Positions 34,083 through 34,890 of a stretch of DNA of 34,890 nt are shown piece by piece. The stretch is from Paludibacteraceae bacterium (GTDB lineage Bacteria; Bacteroidota; Bacteroidia; Bacteroidales; Paludibacteraceae). The stretch spans positions 1-34,890 of the forward strand of contig JAFTSS010000008.1 of the NCBI GenBank assembly GCA_017467185.1. The letters are read 5' to 3'. The notes beneath the pieces are model-generated. The model did not search any database, had not been told where the DNA came from, and worked only from the letters and a program-made list of their open reading frames with translations. How positions within the stretch are numbered: position 1 is the first letter of the stretch; each line of letters begins with the position of its first letter. Made by a program: the position numbers and the translations under genes.

Positions 34083-34387
34083 TTACACAGATGTGATTCT
34101 TATATCGAACTGACGCAGTTTTAATGGATTTTATTATTCTTAGACAGAATGACATAAAAACATAATTTTCTATTTCATAATGATCTTGCTTTTGCTTTGC
34201 AAAATCTCGACTCCAAAGACATATTAAAAAATGTAACTTAAAATCTGTCTTTGTGGGGCTAAGATGAAACTTTAGTTTCAGCGAAGCGTATGTCAAAAAA
34301 ATAATAATTTGGCATTATGTCATTCTGTCTAACTACTTTTTTAATAAATATTAGTTAATGTAAGTTAGATATAATTTTTATCTCACA
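34083..34387. repeat. Direct repeat copy 1 (about 293 bp)
   Basis: From GATTCTTATATCGAACTGAC (34095) to TCTCACA (34387) the sequence is nearly identical to 34599-34890, with a few substitutions and a small indel around TGTCTTTGTGGGGC. Weaker similarity starts at 34083. There is no credible gene inside; a 72-codon open frame falls mostly within the MITE-like element. Confidence 0.9.
34140..34332. mobile_element. MITE-like element, copy 1
   Basis: Perfect 18-bp terminal inverted repeats TTAGACAGAATGACATAA (34140-34157) and its complement (34315-34332) bound 193 bp with no coding capacity. An internal small hairpin GAAACTTTAGTTTC is visible. I could not identify a clear target-site duplication. 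Confidence 0.7.
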
Positions 34388-34442
34388 CGAAATAATCGCT
34401 ATTAAAAAATATTTTATTACACACACCTCCGTATCAAAAACT

Positions 34443-34537
34443 TATTAAGCGGACGCACGAGCCGTGCGTCCCTACAGTGAGGAGGCTTTTTATTAAACTG
34501 ACGCACGAGCCATGCGCCCATACATTGGGGAGGATTT
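34443..34537. repeat. Two tandem REP-like palindrome units
   Basis: Two successive roughly 48-bp units each contain a palindrome: GGACGCACG-AGC-CGTGCGTCC (34451-34471) and GACGCACG-AGC-CATGCGCCC (34500-34519). Each is followed by TACA.TG.GGAGG and a T-run. The palindrome core matches the terminator stems at 30608 and 31157. Confidence 0.8.
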
Positions 34538-34580
34538 TTGCCAAATTCGCTCTTTTGCTACGCAAAAAATGCCCTACATA

Positions 34581-34890
34581 TTACACTGATGTCATGCGGA
34601 TTCTTATATCGAACTGACGCAGTTTTAATGGATTTTATTATTCTTAGACAGAATGACATAAAAACATAATTTCCTATTTCATAATGGTCTTGCTTTTGCT
34701 TTGCAAAATCTCGACTCCAAAGACATATTAAAAAATGTAACTTAAAATCTGTCTTTTTTCGCTAAGATGAAACTTTAGTTTCAGCGAAGCATATGTCAAA
34801 AAAATAATAATTTGGCATTATGTCATTCTGTCTAACTACTTTTTTAATAAATATTAGTTAATGTAAGTTAGATATAATTTTTATCTCACA
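34581..34890. repeat. Direct repeat copy 2 (reaches the window end)
   Basis: This is the second copy of the repeat at 34083-34387; the close match starts at 34599 and continues to the last base, so its right end is not visible. The two copies are separated by the REP-like units. Confidence 0.9.
34644..34835. mobile_element. MITE-like element, copy 2
   Basis: The same 18-bp inverted ends (34644-34661 and 34818-34835) bound 192 bp. Because the flanks are also duplicated, this copy arose by segmental duplication, not by an independent insertion. Confidence 0.7.

Noticed and set aside
34078-34296. A 72-codon open frame in the right-end repeat
   Set aside because: It crosses the MITE-like element boundary and has no family match.

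Overview
The window comes from an AT-rich member of the Bacteroidota, most likely Bacteroidales or a close relative. The evidence is a full-length SprA (the type IX secretion translocon), a secreted protein with a type IX C-terminal sorting domain, type III glutamine synthetase, DUF3127, and several promoters of the Bacteroides type (TTTG, about 20 nt, TAnnTTTG). Everything from the left edge to about 29.0 kb is on the minus strand. miaA, two tRNA-Pro genes and a DUF3127 gene follow on the plus strand, and a two-gene secreted/membrane unit on the minus strand closes the coding part.

Layout from left to right: a CotH-kinase lipoprotein (198-1646); the wreck of an AlbA_2-type ATP-binding regulator (1650-2219); a compact seven-gene minus-strand operon (2247-16131); sprA (16173-23636); ruvA, frameshifted as sequenced (23720-24306); glutamine synthetase III (24650-26839); a B12-binding-type radical SAM protein (27093-29021); miaA (29190-30194); two identical tRNA-Pro(UGG) genes (30379-30599); DUF3127 (30710-31138); a type IX cargo protein (31200-33125); and a small C-terminally anchored membrane protein (33146-33757). 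From about 33.8 kb to the end there are only repeats, including two copies of a roughly 290-bp direct repeat, each carrying a MITE-like element with 18-bp inverted ends.

The operon at 2247-16131 is the strongest candidate for an incompletely described biological system. In transcription order it encodes a phospholipase-D/SNF2 helicase, an HTH protein, a Doc/Fic protein, an Eco57I/YeeA-class adenine methylase, a RecF/Rad50-like ATPase, a large protein with a probable PD-(D/E)xK nuclease N-terminus, and an NdpA-type nucleoid-associated protein. Gaps are 1 to 41 nt, with one ATGA overlap. It looks like a methylation-linked anti-phage locus related to DISARM/BREX in parts, but I do not see DrmA, DrmB, PglZ or BrxC hallmarks. 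The order suggests three modules: helicase-methylase, HTH-Doc, and ATPase-nuclease-NdpA.

The second theme is repeats. Outside the operon, short tandem arrays with a 7-nt period and several unrelated unit sequences lie immediately after the stop codons of CotH, ruvA, glutamine synthetase and the radical SAM gene, between the tRNA genes, upstream of miaA, and inside the coding sequences of sprA, ruvA and miaA. Nine-nt arrays occur twice in the radical SAM gene. Because seven is not a multiple of three, unit gain or loss would switch sprA off, and could restore ruvA, which is out of frame in this sequence. A 12-bp poly-G tract at a promoter upstream of 33757 is a further possible switch. I saw no such arrays inside the seven-gene operon, which fits recent acquisition of that block.
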